Shown here: positions 13,410-22,020 of the stretch, piece by piece | Layout: every line of letters begins with the position of its first letter | How positions within the stretch are numbered: position 1 is the first letter of the stretch | Source: a virus | Virus record (IMG/VR): IMGVR_UViG_3300043313_001605 | Span: 1 to 35,099 of that record | DNA length: 35,099 nucleotides | Strand: one strand, 5' to 3' | Translations under genes and position numbers: made by a program | Notes under the pieces: model-generated | The model's input: the letters and a program-made list of their open reading frames with translations, nothing else | Told to the model about the DNA's origin: nothing | Database searches by the model: none

Positions 13410-13691
13410 TTACTGCAACGGTTGGCCCAGTGTCGCCCGGAGTTGGTTCGGTCCCACGTCGAGGGTCTCGATCGCCCAGCACCAGCGGCCCTGCGGCCGT
13501 GGCGCTTCAAACAACAGTTCCTTGTAGGTCGCCGCCTGCTGACACTGAAAGCGATCCACCTGCGCGAGTGTGGCGGTCAGGATCCACTGCCCCTCGCGTT
13601 GGGTGATCGCCCACGATCGCAACTCCGCCGCGGTGCGATAGCCCCACACGAGCGTGGCCTGGCCGCCGCGGATCGTGAGCGACTGAAACAT
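13410..13691 (-). CDS. small tail protein, unknown function
   Basis: The product is 93 aa. It is beta-rich and Gln/Trp-containing (GGQATLVWGYRTAAELRSW, then RWCWAIETLDVGPNQLRATL). It lies between the tail tube gene and the tail chaperone. It might be a small tail accessory or tube-capping protein. No recognised family, and the Shine-Dalgarno site is weak (TGAGG at long distance). Confidence 0.65.
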   Translation of the reverse strand: MFQSLTIRGGQATLVWGYRTAAELRSWAITQREGQWILTATLAQVDRFQCQQAATYKELLFEAPRPQGRWCWAIETLDVGPNQLRATLGQPLQ

Positions 13692-13707
13692 TAGTTGTCA
13701 CTTAGCC

Positions 13708-14109
13708 TCAAGGGGTAACCCATAGTCCCGCGGCCTTGAAGCTGCTCGACAACTTCGGCGCGCCCTTGACCGAGCAATCGAGATCGGCGTCCAGGTAGGC
13801 GAGTCCGCCAAACTTGAACGTGGCTTCATTCGAGTTCGGCGCGAGTTCGAGATAGCCTGGCACGACCGATGCGGTCGCCGCCACGATCACGGTGCTGGCG
13901 GAGTTCCAGAACCCTGCGAGCGAACCGGCGATGTCGCGCATCCCTTGGAGCCAGACCTTGTTCGTATCGCCGTAGCAGGTGACGTCCTCATAGTCCGTCT
14001 TCAGCGACAGCTTCCAGCCGTTGACGCTGAGCACCGTCAGCGGCGCCGCCGGTGACGGCAGGCCCGTCGCGTCCCATTTCACCGTTCCGTATCGTCCGGT
14101 CAAGATCAT
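13708..14109 (-). CDS. major tail tube protein
   Basis: The product is 133 aa behind a strong AAAGGGAG site, fitting a highly expressed gene. It has a beta-sandwich pattern: GRYGTVKWDATG at the start, then VNGWKLSLKTDYEDVTCYGD and AGSLAGFWNSAS, typical of lambda V / HK97-like tube subunits. It lies between tail completion genes and the tail chaperone, as expected. The 65-base gap upstream (14110-14175) holds the ribosome-binding site and no other clear feature. Confidence 0.82.
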   Translation of the reverse strand: MILTGRYGTVKWDATGLPSPAAPLTVLSVNGWKLSLKTDYEDVTCYGDTNKVWLQGMRDIAGSLAGFWNSASTVIVAATASVVPGYLELAPNSNEATFKFGGLAYLDADLDCSVKGAPKLSSSFKAAGLWVTP

Positions 14110-14175
14110 TGTGCTGCTCCCTTTCTTTTCGTTTCCACAATCCCCCTGACGCTGCTTAGGTCAGCGCCGATGATT

Positions 14176-14613
14176 TCACGCCGGCGCCATCTGGACCCGG
14201 TACATTCCGCCGCGGCGAAACCAGCGGATCGATGGATCGACCGCGTCGACCTCGACGGCCTCGACCGGTTCTTCGCACGTGAGATCCAACAGCGTCCACC
14301 CCGCCACGGTCAGCGTCGCCGGTGCCGCCGGCGGTTGCGGGTTCAGCAACGCATCGATCCGGATCGCCGCCGCGTGCACATCGCCGCCACTCGTGGACAG
14401 CGCGCGCGCCTCCACGAGATAGAGCGCGTCGGTGAACGACAACCGCCCGTCGAGTTCGTATTCATTGACGGCACTCACCTGCGAGACGATCACGAAGCGT
14501 TGTGATCCCTTCGGACTCTCCGCCCGATACACGCCGTTGGGCATGAGAGCCAGCAGGGTCGCGTCGGCCCCCAGCTTCGCGATCACCGCGTTACTGATCG
14601 CCGAGAAGTCCAT
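14176..14613 (-). CDS. tail completion / terminator-like protein
   Basis: The product is 145 aa. It begins with a helix (MDFSAISNAVIAKLGADATL) followed by LLALMPNGVYR and a beta-rich core (FVIVSQVSAVNEYELDGR), the layout of tail terminator proteins (DUF3168/lambda U type). It lies between the gp10-like protein and the tube protein, the usual place. Exact family membership was not tested. Confidence 0.7.
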   Translation of the reverse strand: MDFSAISNAVIAKLGADATLLALMPNGVYRAESPKGSQRFVIVSQVSAVNEYELDGRLSFTDALYLVEARALSTSGGDVHAAAIRIDALLNPQPPAAPATLTVAGWTLLDLTCEEPVEAVEVDAVDPSIRWFRRGGMYRVQMAPA

Positions 14614-14616
14614 GCC

Positions 14617-15057
14617 TTACGCCTCATCGATCCGCACCAGGAACCCGTGCCGTTCGAGCACCGCCGCGAGCCGGAGTTGCAGCACGCGCCGTGCCCGAAT
14701 GACACGCGGGACGAAGACATGCAGCGGCGGGATCCGGCCCGTCAGATGGATGACCCCGCGCTTCGCCGTGATGTAGTGCCGCGCCTCCGTGCCGTTCTCG
14801 AAAATGGACGCGAGCGGCGAGGTGTTCTTGATCACGGAGATGACCCGGAACAGTCCACTCCCCGACCCGCGCGAGAGGGTGACCCGGTCCCGGAGACTCG
14901 TCCCCGTCACAGCGGGATAGGCGGCCCGGATCACGGCCACCGCTTCCGTCGCGGTCCGCTCGACGATCTCCGTCGCCTCATTCCTGAGCGCCGCCGGGAA
15001 CTGCCGCAGCTCCGCCTCCGCCTCGATCAAGCCGTTCCAGACAAAGCGACTCGCCAT
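14617..15057 (-). CDS. HK97 gp10-like head-tail/tail completion protein
   Basis: The product is 146 aa. A first helix with ELRQFPAALRNEATEIVERT is followed by NTSPLASIFENGTEARHYIT (residues about 78-97), the signature region of the gp10-like family (E-x-GT-x-x-R), then an Arg-rich end. It connects head-side connectors with the tail. It starts in a TGATG overlap with the 46-aa gene. Confidence 0.78.
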   Translation of the reverse strand: MASRFVWNGLIEAEAELRQFPAALRNEATEIVERTATEAVAVIRAAYPAVTGTSLRDRVTLSRGSGSGLFRVISVIKNTSPLASIFENGTEARHYITAKRGVIHLTGRIPPLHVFVPRVIRARRVLQLRLAAVLERHGFLVRIDEA

Positions 15058-15197
15058 CAGGCTGGCCCTTCCGGCGGCGGCGGTTCTGGCGGAGGCGGAG
15101 GCGCAGCGGCTTTCAGCGCGTCGTTCTCGGCGCTGAGCCGTGCGACGGTGATCACGAGATCACCAATCAAGATGCGAAGGTGTTGATCAATCGTCAT
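15057..15197 (-). CDS. 46-aa protein: helix plus polyproline tail
   Basis: It starts in an ATGA overlap (15197-15194) and ends in a TGATG overlap (15059-15055), so it is tightly coupled on both sides. Residues about 1-32 form a heptad-like helix (IDQHLRILIGDLVITVARLS). Residues 33-46 are almost only Pro and Glu. The coupling supports a real gene despite its size. Function unknown; oligomerising or linker peptides of this kind occur beside phage fibre genes. Confidence 0.6.
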   Translation of the reverse strand: MTIDQHLRILIGDLVITVARLSAENDALKAAAPPPPPEPPPPEGPA

Positions 15198-16306
15198 GAC
15201 ATGATTCCATTCGCCACGAGCGCCGCTCGGATAGCGACTACCTGATTGAAGAGCGCCTGCATGTGCGCGGTAGAGTCGAGGCCAAACGCGCCGGTCACAT
15301 ACGCCGCCAGCGCGCCGCCGGAGGCTACCGAGGTCTGCGCCGCCGCGCCGTTACAGCCGAACCCTGCCGCCGCCGTCACTGCGCCGGTCGGACTGACCTT
15401 GAAAACCACCGTCGGCGTAGAGGTTTGCGCTTGGATCAAATCCCCGGTTTGCCCCGATCTCCCTCTCGCGACGAGGCCAATACCGTTCGTGTGTGACGCA
15501 CCAACCACGAACGTCCCGGCCGCCCCATTGTCCTGGGCGCCGATCGCAAGCGCCTGGAGCCCTGAGTACCCAAACAAATAAAATGGAGTGATCGGCCCAA
15601 CGTCAATGCGTAACTCATTCGCCGAGGCGATGTGGATTTTGCCGACGCCAGCCACCGCGTTGAATCCGAGATTGACGTACGCGCTCTGACCAGCCACCGC
15701 GCGGAGATCCAGCGTCGCGCCGCTGCCCGCATTCGGCCCGGTCAGAACGAAGAGGTTGCCGGTTTGTTGCGCCGTCTGGACACCGGCGTTGTCGAGGAAG
15801 GCAATAGAGCTGGCCTGAATCTGGAGACTCGTCGCGTTTGTGGTGCGGTTCCATTGCACCGCGAAGGGGCGGTTCGTGGCGACGCCATCGAGGCCGTTAT
15901 ATTGGAGATAGGCCTCAGCCTTGTTCTGTCCGCTCCCGTCGTTATAGTCGGCCTCGATCGCCCACGAAATACCGGGTTCCGTTCCCACGACGCGCGTCCC
16001 ATTGAAGTTTTGGTTGTAGCCGAGATACAACGTCGGATCCGGCGTACCCGCGAAGGTGTTGAGGCCGTAACTTGCGAGAAACGGCCCCTTGAGCGCGACG
16101 GTTGCCGGGATCGTGAAACCCGCAACGCTCGGTGTGGCTGTCCACGCCGCGCCAGTGGCAGATCCGGTATCGCGCGTGAGGATGTCGCCCACGGTACCGC
16201 CAGTGAACAGCAGATCGGCATTCCAGTTCGACGCGCGGATCTTCGTCGTATCCGGCCCGTCGGCCTTCGGACTATGAAACGCGTGCTTGACGGAGACGTC
16301 GCTCAT
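15194..16306 (-). CDS. fibre-like structural protein
   Basis: The product is 370 aa. The N-terminus (MSDVSVKHAFHSPKADGPDT, then IRASNWNADLLFTGGTVGDI) is a common virion-anchoring start of phage fibres. The middle is Gly/Ala/Thr-rich and beta-structured (LDLRAVAGQSAYVNLGFNAV). The end (LFNQVVAIRAALVANGIMS) is a recurrent C-terminal helix of such proteins. It lies unusually between the head closure protein and tail completion genes. It could be a neck fibre or tail fibre, and is a candidate substrate for the nearby glycosyltransferases. Confidence 0.7.
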   Translation of the reverse strand: MSDVSVKHAFHSPKADGPDTTKIRASNWNADLLFTGGTVGDILTRDTGSATGAAWTATPSVAGFTIPATVALKGPFLASYGLNTFAGTPDPTLYLGYNQNFNGTRVVGTEPGISWAIEADYNDGSGQNKAEAYLQYNGLDGVATNRPFAVQWNRTTNATSLQIQASSIAFLDNAGVQTAQQTGNLFVLTGPNAGSGATLDLRAVAGQSAYVNLGFNAVAGVGKIHIASANELRIDVGPITPFYLFGYSGLQALAIGAQDNGAAGTFVVGASHTNGIGLVARGRSGQTGDLIQAQTSTPTVVFKVSPTGAVTAAAGFGCNGAAAQTSVASGGALAAYVTGAFGLDSTAHMQALFNQVVAIRAALVANGIMS

Positions 16307-16719
16307 CCAAACGTCCCCGTATCAAAGGCCGCGGTATCGTCCGCGATCGGCGTCTCGGCATCCACCACTTCGGAGACGAGCGCCACGGTCTCGACGCCCG
16401 CGCCTTCGGTGTCATTGACGTCGAGCACGTTGGCGGTATGCGTCTCGCCCGCCCGATCCACCCAGACAATGCGCGTGTCGGTCGTGATGCCGGGATGGAA
16501 CCGGCCCGAGAGGATGTAGGACGCCTGCGCGATGACGGTCCCGGAAAACTGCCGCTCACTGGCTCGGACACTCGCCGCCTCGATCGCGAAGCGCCACTCG
16601 GGCGGATCGAGCGGTGTGTACATCTGCGTAAAGCCCCCGTCAGTGTTCGGGATCGCAATGCCCGGATTGAACACGGACCCGACCTGCCGCAGCGTCCCGA
16701 TGTCGATCGTCACGGCCAT
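16303..16719 (-). CDS. head closure / head-tail joining protein
   Basis: The product is 138 aa, small and beta-rich, with a long segment (WRFAIEAASVRASERQFSGT) and the barrel motif ASYILSGRFHPGITTDTRIV (residues about 64-83), typical of SPP1 gp16-like joiners that plug the portal-connector channel. It overlaps the gp6-like connector by 10 bases and the fibre-like gene by ATGA. Confidence 0.75.
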   Translation of the reverse strand: MAVTIDIGTLRQVGSVFNPGIAIPNTDGGFTQMYTPLDPPEWRFAIEAASVRASERQFSGTVIAQASYILSGRFHPGITTDTRIVWVDRAGETHTANVLDVNDTEGAGVETVALVSEVVDAETPIADDTAAFDTGTFG

Positions 16720-17426
16720 GGCGGCACCAGGACCTGCGACGACCGAAGCACCTGGGACGGCAGCGCCGAATACCGGAAGCCGTCGATCATGGCTTGCACG
16801 CCGAACGGCAATTCCAGCACCTGGCCGCGCGCCTCCTGAACCGCCGACGGGAACGTGTCGAAGTGCGCCACGAGGAAGCAGAGCACGCCGCGGGCTAAGG
16901 CCGGGATGTCGTCTGGCGTGTTGCCATAGCCGCAGGTATAGCGAATGCGGACCGACCCCGTGGAACTCCCGGCGATCGGCCACACCCCCCCACCGATCGG
17001 TTCGACCCAGCCGCGCGCGGCATACGGCCCGGCGGGCGCCGAGATCCGGTACAGATTCGCGACGGGCGATCCGCCGGTGTAGGACTGCAGCACGCCCGCA
17101 TCGGTCAGGTACGAGACGCTGACGACGGACTGCAGCGGCGGGTGCGGCAGTTCGATCCGTGCACACGCCCCGCTCGCGCCGAGAAACGGAAAGGCATCGA
17201 GCCACGCTTCGCGCGTCGCCGTCAAGAGTTGCCGACCGGTCACCCGCTCGAAATACATCGCCGCCGCATCGATCCGGACGGCGGTCAGCGTGTCATCGGC
17301 CGTGCCGAGCGCGCGGATATGCTGCTTCGCGTACGCCAGCGTGAGCGCCGAGACCGGCGGCGACGCGTCGGCCATCGAACTGATCAGGGTATCGGTGAAC
17401 GACAGGGACGACGGGAACGGCATCAT
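16710..17426 (-). CDS. gp6-like head-tail connector
   Basis: The product is 238 aa. Helix-rich N-terminal part: LTLAYAKQHIRALGTADDTL, then AAAMYFERVTGRQLL, the hallmark of HK97 gp6 / phiE125 gp8 connectors. A beta domain follows (PLQSVVSVSYLTDAG, VRIRYTCGYG) with DDIPALARGVLCFLVAHFD helices. It docks under the portal. It starts by ATGA overlap at the end of the sugar-enzyme block, so the head-tail genes resume here. Confidence 0.85.
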   Translation of the reverse strand: MMPFPSSLSFTDTLISSMADASPPVSALTLAYAKQHIRALGTADDTLTAVRIDAAAMYFERVTGRQLLTATREAWLDAFPFLGASGACARIELPHPPLQSVVSVSYLTDAGVLQSYTGGSPVANLYRISAPAGPYAARGWVEPIGGGVWPIAGSSTGSVRIRYTCGYGNTPDDIPALARGVLCFLVAHFDTFPSAVQEARGQVLELPFGVQAMIDGFRYSALPSQVLRSSQVLVPPWP

Positions 17427-17956
17427 CGGTGGACCTGCGACACGTGCGCGATGACGTCCTGGCGCCACGCGAGTTCATCCGCGCCCCAGCGCATCGTCTG
17501 CAAGAAATGGAGATCGCCGCAGTCCTGTCGTTCCCCCCACTGGCCGAGCTTGGCCGGCACGTTCGGCATCAGCATCATGGGCGTGCCGACATTCCCCCAG
17601 CGCACGATCGGGTCCTGCCAGACGAGGCCCCCACTCGGATACTGCATCCGGAAGATCGTCAAGGCGGCCGGATGACGCGTGATGGCATCCGCCATGAGCG
17701 CCCGGTGCCCTGGCACATAGACGTCGTCGTCGTCGATGTGCGCAAGGTAGCGGCCACGGGCGAGCGGGGTGGCAATGTTGCGCTCGGTCGAGCCCCAGTC
17801 GCCGCCAGGCGGATTCGCGAGGTAGCGCACCGGGCCCTCGGTCCGGGTCTCGACGTTACCGATCACGAGCACCTCGTCGCCCGGCCACAGGTCGATCGAG
17901 GCCAACGTGTCCGCGAGCGAGGGACGGCCGAGCGTCGCGATGATGAACGCGATCAC
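17423..17956 (-). CDS. family 2-like glycosyltransferase
   Basis: The product is 177 aa with a GTG start in a GTGA overlap. MIAFIIATLGRPSLADTLAS begins a GT-A fold. GSTERNIATPLARGRYLAHI leads to DDDD (about 75-78), the metal- and nucleotide-sugar-binding acidic site. A Trp-rich acceptor region follows. It should transfer a sugar from a nucleotide donor. It is the last of the nine-enzyme block. Short for GT2 but complete in the catalytic half. Confidence 0.8.
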   Translation of the reverse strand: MIAFIIATLGRPSLADTLASIDLWPGDEVLVIGNVETRTEGPVRYLANPPGGDWGSTERNIATPLARGRYLAHIDDDDVYVPGHRALMADAITRHPAALTIFRMQYPSGGLVWQDPIVRWGNVGTPMMLMPNVPAKLGQWGERQDCGDLHFLQTMRWGADELAWRQDVIAHVSQVHR

Positions 17957-18522
17957 GCCACCGCTCCGAGCGCGGCTTCGTGCCGCTGATAGTCGGGGAT
18001 GTAATCGACCGGCTGCTGAAGAATGCCGGAGAACGAGGGCCGTTGCACGGCGACAAACGGCCACGCCACGACACAGCGCAGCCCGCAATCCCGTCCGAGC
18101 GACACGTCATAGGGCTGCACCGCGTCGAGCGCCTTCGCGTAGCCCGAGGCAAAGTAGACGACACAGTGCGCGGAGTGGAACGCCGACACCGCGATCAGGC
18201 CGGCGCGCACCAGGCGCGCGTCGTAGGTGAGGGTGCACCCGCCCGCGAGCACGTCGTAGCCGTGCGCCTGCGCCCAGTCCGCGTCCGCCGTCCAGCGGAC
18301 GAGATCGAAGGCCGGTGTAAACGCGCAGTCATCCTCGAGCACCCACAGCCGATCCACCCCGAGCACCATCGCGTCTCGGATCGCCGTCTTGTGACTCTCG
18401 AGACAGCCGTCCTCGCCGCGGGGCGTCTGCGCGCCGATCTGAACGTGGAGATCCGGCACCGCGGCGTGCAGGGCCGTGAGATCCCGCCCCAGGTGCGGGG
18501 CAAACAACACTACGCTGCGCAT
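17953..18522 (-). CDS. family 25-like glycosyltransferase
   Basis: The product is 189 aa. GCLESHKTAIRDAMVLGVDR (about 39-58) and LWVLEDDCAFTP (about 59-70) are the two signature blocks of GT25 (LPS-type) enzymes, including the ExD-like metal site. AHCVVYFASGYAKALDA supplies the later acceptor-side helix. It overlaps its upstream neighbour by 13 bases and the downstream one by GTGA. It probably adds galactose or a related sugar; the donor cannot be predicted. Confidence 0.8.
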   Translation of the reverse strand: MRSVVLFAPHLGRDLTALHAAVPDLHVQIGAQTPRGEDGCLESHKTAIRDAMVLGVDRLWVLEDDCAFTPAFDLVRWTADADWAQAHGYDVLAGGCTLTYDARLVRAGLIAVSAFHSAHCVVYFASGYAKALDAVQPYDVSLGRDCGLRCVVAWPFVAVQRPSFSGILQQPVDYIPDYQRHEAALGAVA

Positions 18523-19289
18523 CGTCGCGGCTCCACATTGAAGTACGCACTGCCCACAGGATCGGCCGTGACCTTCGGCGCGCCGTCGTCCACTTGCTCG
18601 AAGAGTTGGCCGTACAACTCCCAGTCCCGCGGCGTGCCGTTGCCCGATTGGCAGGCTTCGCGGTAGAGCCGCAGACCGTACGTATGCGCGAGGTTCGTGA
18701 GGATCGCCTGCTCAGCGCGATGCTCGATGAACCGGACGTCTTCGGTGCCGAGCACGGACGGATCGAAGGTGTTCGCGAACGGGTTGACAGCGTAGGTCAC
18801 CCACTCCATGAGAAATTGCGTCGTGCGCCACGGGCCGTTCTGAACGACCAGGAACCGCGCGACGCCGGCCGGCGCGCCGGACGACATCGGGGATCCCATT
18901 ACCGCGTAACAGTCGCGTTTACACCACTCGATCTGCTGGTGCCCTTCCGACGCGAACAGCATGATGCCGCCGTCCGTGACGCACTGATCGAACAGCATGC
19001 CGAACGGCGCGATCGGCACTGTGTCCGCATCCGTGTAGAGCACCAGGTCGCCATCCCCGAGCGTGGACAGCGCGTGCCAGATCACGAACGGCTTCCACGC
19101 GTACCACCCGAACCCGCGCTTGTGCGGATGATCCCAGAGCCACCGGTTCTGCTGATAGAACGGTTGCGTGAGCAGCCAGCGATCGTCGTACACACGCACG
19201 GCGTCCGCCCCGAGCTCCACGCCACGCGCCACGATCTGCTGCGTCGTCGCGTCATAGGGCGCGCCACTGAAGGTGATGTACAGCTTCAT
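18510..19289 (-). CDS. glycosyltransferase, GT-A type with DAD motif
   Basis: The product is 259 aa. KRGFGWYAWKPFVIWHAL (about 57-74) and DLVLYTDADTVPI (about 81-93) are typical of sugar transferases that take a nucleotide sugar through a DxD site. C-terminal segments with TEDVRFIEHRAEQAILTNLA fit the fold. It overlaps its neighbours by ATGA and 13 bases. Resembles uncharacterised viral and bacterial glycosyltransferases; acceptor unknown. Confidence 0.78.
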   Translation of the reverse strand: MKLYITFSGAPYDATTQQIVARGVELGADAVRVYDDRWLLTQPFYQQNRWLWDHPHKRGFGWYAWKPFVIWHALSTLGDGDLVLYTDADTVPIAPFGMLFDQCVTDGGIMLFASEGHQQIEWCKRDCYAVMGSPMSSGAPAGVARFLVVQNGPWRTTQFLMEWVTYAVNPFANTFDPSVLGTEDVRFIEHRAEQAILTNLAHTYGLRLYREACQSGNGTPRDWELYGQLFEQVDDGAPKVTADPVGSAYFNVEPRRCAA

Positions 19290-20065
19290 GGCCGCGCTTC
19301 CACCGTCAAGGGAAACTCCTGATGACAACTCGCCGGACGCACGCCGACGAGCGGCGCGAGATCGATCTGCTGGCCCTGTTCCCAGACCGTCAGCAACTGT
19401 TCCGGCGTCGCGGCCGGATCGCCAGCGCAGCGATTGGCCCAGTCCTGCTGGACGCGATTCCATGGGACGTTGACGATCCGCGCCTCGTAGTAGCAGGTGC
19501 CCATCCGTGTCAGGAACGCTGGCGCGAACCGTTGCAATGCCGCTTCTAAGGTGTTCGGGGAGGTAAACGGAATCGCGGCGATCAGGGGCCGCAGCTCCGC
19601 GAGATCGAACACATGGCCGTCGAGCGAGAGGGGGTAGCCCCAATCCCCCTCGCCGTCGGCCCAGCGCCACGTCACCAGCCCCGCGTCGATCGTCACCCGG
19701 GGCATGCCCTGCCGCCGCGCCGTCGGGTAGCAATCGGTGAGATGCAACCCGAGGCGCAAACTCAGGCCCGGCATCTCCGTCACCGCCCACGGCCGAATGA
19801 AGACGAGATCGTCCACGAAGAACACAACCGAGCCGTCAGACGGGAGACACGCCAGCACGGCCGCCTTGAACGACCCGCCCATTTCCTCGTGCGCCACTGC
19901 CCACGGATGCCGCAGGAAGACCTCGTCGTACGCCTGGCGATGCCGGATCGAGGTCGCCAGCCAGATCACGTCGACGCGTGGCCGCGGGGTGACGAAGCGC
20001 GCGACGGAGCGCAGGAAGGCGTCAAGTTGCAGCGCCCGGTCCTTCGAGAAGACGAGCGCCGTCAT
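19286..20065 (-). CDS. glycosyltransferase-like protein (GT-A, VDD motif)
   Basis: The product is 259 aa. MTALVFSKDRALQLDAFLRS is a start often seen in phage and bacterial GT-A proteins. VVFFVDDLVFIRPW (about 80-93) carries the acidic nucleotide-sugar site. The remainder has WGYPLSLDGHVFDLAELRPL and IVNVPWNRVQQDW. It starts by ATGA overlap after a methyltransferase. No membrane helix, so it would act in the cytoplasm on virion proteins or nucleotide-linked sugars. Confidence 0.72.
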   Translation of the reverse strand: MTALVFSKDRALQLDAFLRSVARFVTPRPRVDVIWLATSIRHRQAYDEVFLRHPWAVAHEEMGGSFKAAVLACLPSDGSVVFFVDDLVFIRPWAVTEMPGLSLRLGLHLTDCYPTARRQGMPRVTIDAGLVTWRWADGEGDWGYPLSLDGHVFDLAELRPLIAAIPFTSPNTLEAALQRFAPAFLTRMGTCYYEARIVNVPWNRVQQDWANRCAGDPAATPEQLLTVWEQGQQIDLAPLVGVRPASCHQEFPLTVEARP

Positions 20066-20814
20066 CGCCGCCTCCACAACGCATGGGGATGCCCGCCAAT
20101 TCCGAGGCTCTCTTCGACTTGCAACGTGTAGCGGTCCGCCAGCAGGGATCGAAAGTCTGGTTCCCCGGGCTCGCAGGTCCGATAGGCCGATCCGTCGACC
20201 GTGCGCCCGTGCGAGACCGTGAACAGGAACGGCACGGTCAGGTTGTCCAGCACGTCGAGCCAGTGCGTAATCTGCGCCCGCGAACATTCGTTCCAACTGT
20301 GGATGTTGATCGCCAGCGTCGGCCGGAGCGTCGGCAGCGCCGCACGGAGGCCCGCGACATCGAGGACGCGCACGGTCGGCGCGTGCCGCTGCGTATAGGT
20401 GCGGCAAACCTCGACCGAAATAGGGACGGCGTCCACGCAGGTGTACGAGCGGACGAGCGGCGCCAGCATCACCGCTAAGCGCCCGTAGCCGGCCCCGATG
20501 TCGAGCACATCCAACGTCCCGAGCGAACCGAGCGCGCGCCGCAGAAACCCGATCTCGACGTTGCCGTCCACCCACATGCGCGTGACGGGACCGATCGCCG
20601 TGCCGAACGGGCGGCCACCATACGGCACATCGCGCACCGTCCCCGCGACATCCTCGGGCGCGCCGAGCGACGTCACGACGGCCGCGACCTCGTCGGGATC
20701 GACACTGTCCTGCTCCACAAAGACGCCCTGTCTCGCAAAGTTCGGCAACGCGGCGGCGACCTGCGCCTGCCACGTCTCCCAGTAGGCGAGTTCGGTCAGC
20801 GGATCACCGATCAT
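20062..20814 (-). CDS. SAM-dependent methyltransferase, sugar O-methyltransferase type
   Basis: The product is 250 aa. Residues about 101-115 (LDVLDIGAGYGRLAV) form SAM motif I and YTCVDAVPISVEVCRTY motif II. INIHSWNECSRAQITHWLD is a later block that I associate with putative sugar O-methyltransferases. The first 80 residues (ELAYWETWQAQVAAALPNFA) form a helical lid. It sits between two sugar enzymes with ATGA overlaps on both sides, suggesting that it caps a glycan by O-methylation. Confidence 0.8.
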   Translation of the reverse strand: MIGDPLTELAYWETWQAQVAAALPNFARQGVFVEQDSVDPDEVAAVVTSLGAPEDVAGTVRDVPYGGRPFGTAIGPVTRMWVDGNVEIGFLRRALGSLGTLDVLDIGAGYGRLAVMLAPLVRSYTCVDAVPISVEVCRTYTQRHAPTVRVLDVAGLRAALPTLRPTLAINIHSWNECSRAQITHWLDVLDNLTVPFLFTVSHGRTVDGSAYRTCEPGEPDFRSLLADRYTLQVEESLGIGGHPHALWRRR

Positions 20815-21374
20815 TGCTTCACGCCCCAGATCAGGCGTCCCCGATCACTCCCTGGCGTAGACGTCCGCTCGAACGCCTGGTGATAGTGCGCCTCGAACGC
20901 ATCCCACGCGGCGGTCACGCCAAGACGGGGATCGCCGCTGACGTCGTCGTAGTCATCGCCGGCAATCAGCCCGCCGACCTCGAGGAACGGCCACCACTGC
21001 TCGAGGTCCAACGCGCAGCCCTCGCGCGTGTGATCGGCATCGACATAGAGATAGTCGATCGCGCCCACCCACTGCGCCGCCGCATCGGCCGTCGTGGCCT
21101 GGATCATTCCGATCACGTCACTGACGCCGGCCGCGACGACATTGTCGGCAAACGTCTGCGCATCGACCTCGGTCGGTCCGACCTGCCAGCGATCCACGCA
21201 GGTGAGGTGCCCGCCCCACGATCGAATCAGTCGGGCCACCGCAATCGCGGAACAGCCTCGGTTCGAGCCGAGCTCGACGCAACGCATTGGTCGATACCGC
21301 TCCAGCAGCGCGAGGATTTGTTCCCCGTGGTGGAACCAGTTCGGCTCGGGCAACCCGTTGAGTTCGGGTCTCAT
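20811..21374 (-). CDS. SAM-dependent methyltransferase (Methyltransf_24-like)
   Basis: The product is 187 aa. CVELGSNRGCSAIAVARLI (about 32-50) is motif I, LTCVDRW motif II. IDYLYVDADHTREGCALDLE followed by GGLIAGDDYDDV is the class I pattern of cephalosporin-hydroxylase/Methyltransf_24-type enzymes that often modify sugars. The start at 21374 is fixed by the ATGA overlap. It is the second methyltransferase of the block. Confidence 0.82.
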   Translation of the reverse strand: MRPELNGLPEPNWFHHGEQILALLERYRPMRCVELGSNRGCSAIAVARLIRSWGGHLTCVDRWQVGPTEVDAQTFADNVVAAGVSDVIGMIQATTADAAAQWVGAIDYLYVDADHTREGCALDLEQWWPFLEVGGLIAGDDYDDVSGDPRLGVTAAWDAFEAHYHQAFERTSTPGSDRGRLIWGVKQ

Positions 21375-21994
21375 GCGAGGGCCTCGACGAGGGCCGGATA
21401 GGCCTCGAGCCGAAATACGAAGGTCGCCGCATCGACGTGCTGCCAGCGCACCCCGCGGGCCATCAACGCGGCGATCAGTTCCCAGTCCCACGAGAACACG
21501 CCGCGCGCTGGCAGCTCGTCGCCGAAGTGGTCGCGCAACATCGACCGTCGAAAGAGTGGCTGCCCGAGGTCGATCCCGGCGCCCACCGGCGGGCAGTAGC
21601 GCAACTCTTTCCGCCCGGCATAGAGGCAGCTCGAATACACGAAACCGAGGCCAGGATCCGCGTCGAGCGCCGCGACCATCGGACCGAAGTGGTCCGGCAA
21701 AAAGGCGTTATCGTCCGACAAAAAGCAGACATACTCGCCAGCCGATGCGCGCAAACCCTCAACGGCCGGCGAATGTCCCCAGTCGTTTGTGCGCGATGCT
21801 AGGTTGATGTACTTGGAAACGCTGGGCGCCGCACTTACGAGGTGCTCGATCTCGGCGACGATGTGCGGCGCGGGCGCATCGGACACCACGATCTGCTCAA
21901 GGTCTCGGTGCTTTAGGTGGTCGACAGAGCGCAGACACCGCTTGAGGCAGTCGACGCGATCGTAAACCGTCGTTACAATGCTCACGCGTGGCAT
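21371..21994 (-). CDS. family 2 glycosyltransferase
   Basis: The product is 207 aa. MPRVSIVTTVYDRVDCLKRC opens the GT-A nucleotide-binding fold. VEGLRASAGEYVCFLSDDN (about 78-96) carries the SDD metal site. Later FSWDWELIAALMARGVRWQH is the acceptor-side helix with the W-D-W-E cluster. It is the first minus-strand gene downstream of the HNH cassette insertion, which separates it from the CgeB-like enzyme. Its start region overlaps the divergent cassette promoter, and only a weak Shine-Dalgarno site remains. Confidence 0.88.
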   Translation of the reverse strand: MPRVSIVTTVYDRVDCLKRCLRSVDHLKHRDLEQIVVSDAPAPHIVAEIEHLVSAAPSVSKYINLASRTNDWGHSPAVEGLRASAGEYVCFLSDDNAFLPDHFGPMVAALDADPGLGFVYSSCLYAGRKELRYCPPVGAGIDLGQPLFRRSMLRDHFGDELPARGVFSWDWELIAALMARGVRWQHVDAATFVFRLEAYPALVEALA

Positions 21995-22005
21995 GGGATA
22001 CCCTG

Positions 22006-22014
22006 TGGTATACT
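22006..22014 (+). promoter_or_regulatory. extended -10 promoter of HNH cassette, leaderless
   Basis: TGGTATACT gives a TG-N extension plus TATACT (22009-22014). The ATG at 22021 follows after six bases, so the transcript should begin at or next to the start codon. The 19 bases 22002-22020 match 17 of 19 bases at 986-1004. No -35 box is clear. Confidence 0.6.
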
Positions 22015-22020
22015 CGTCAA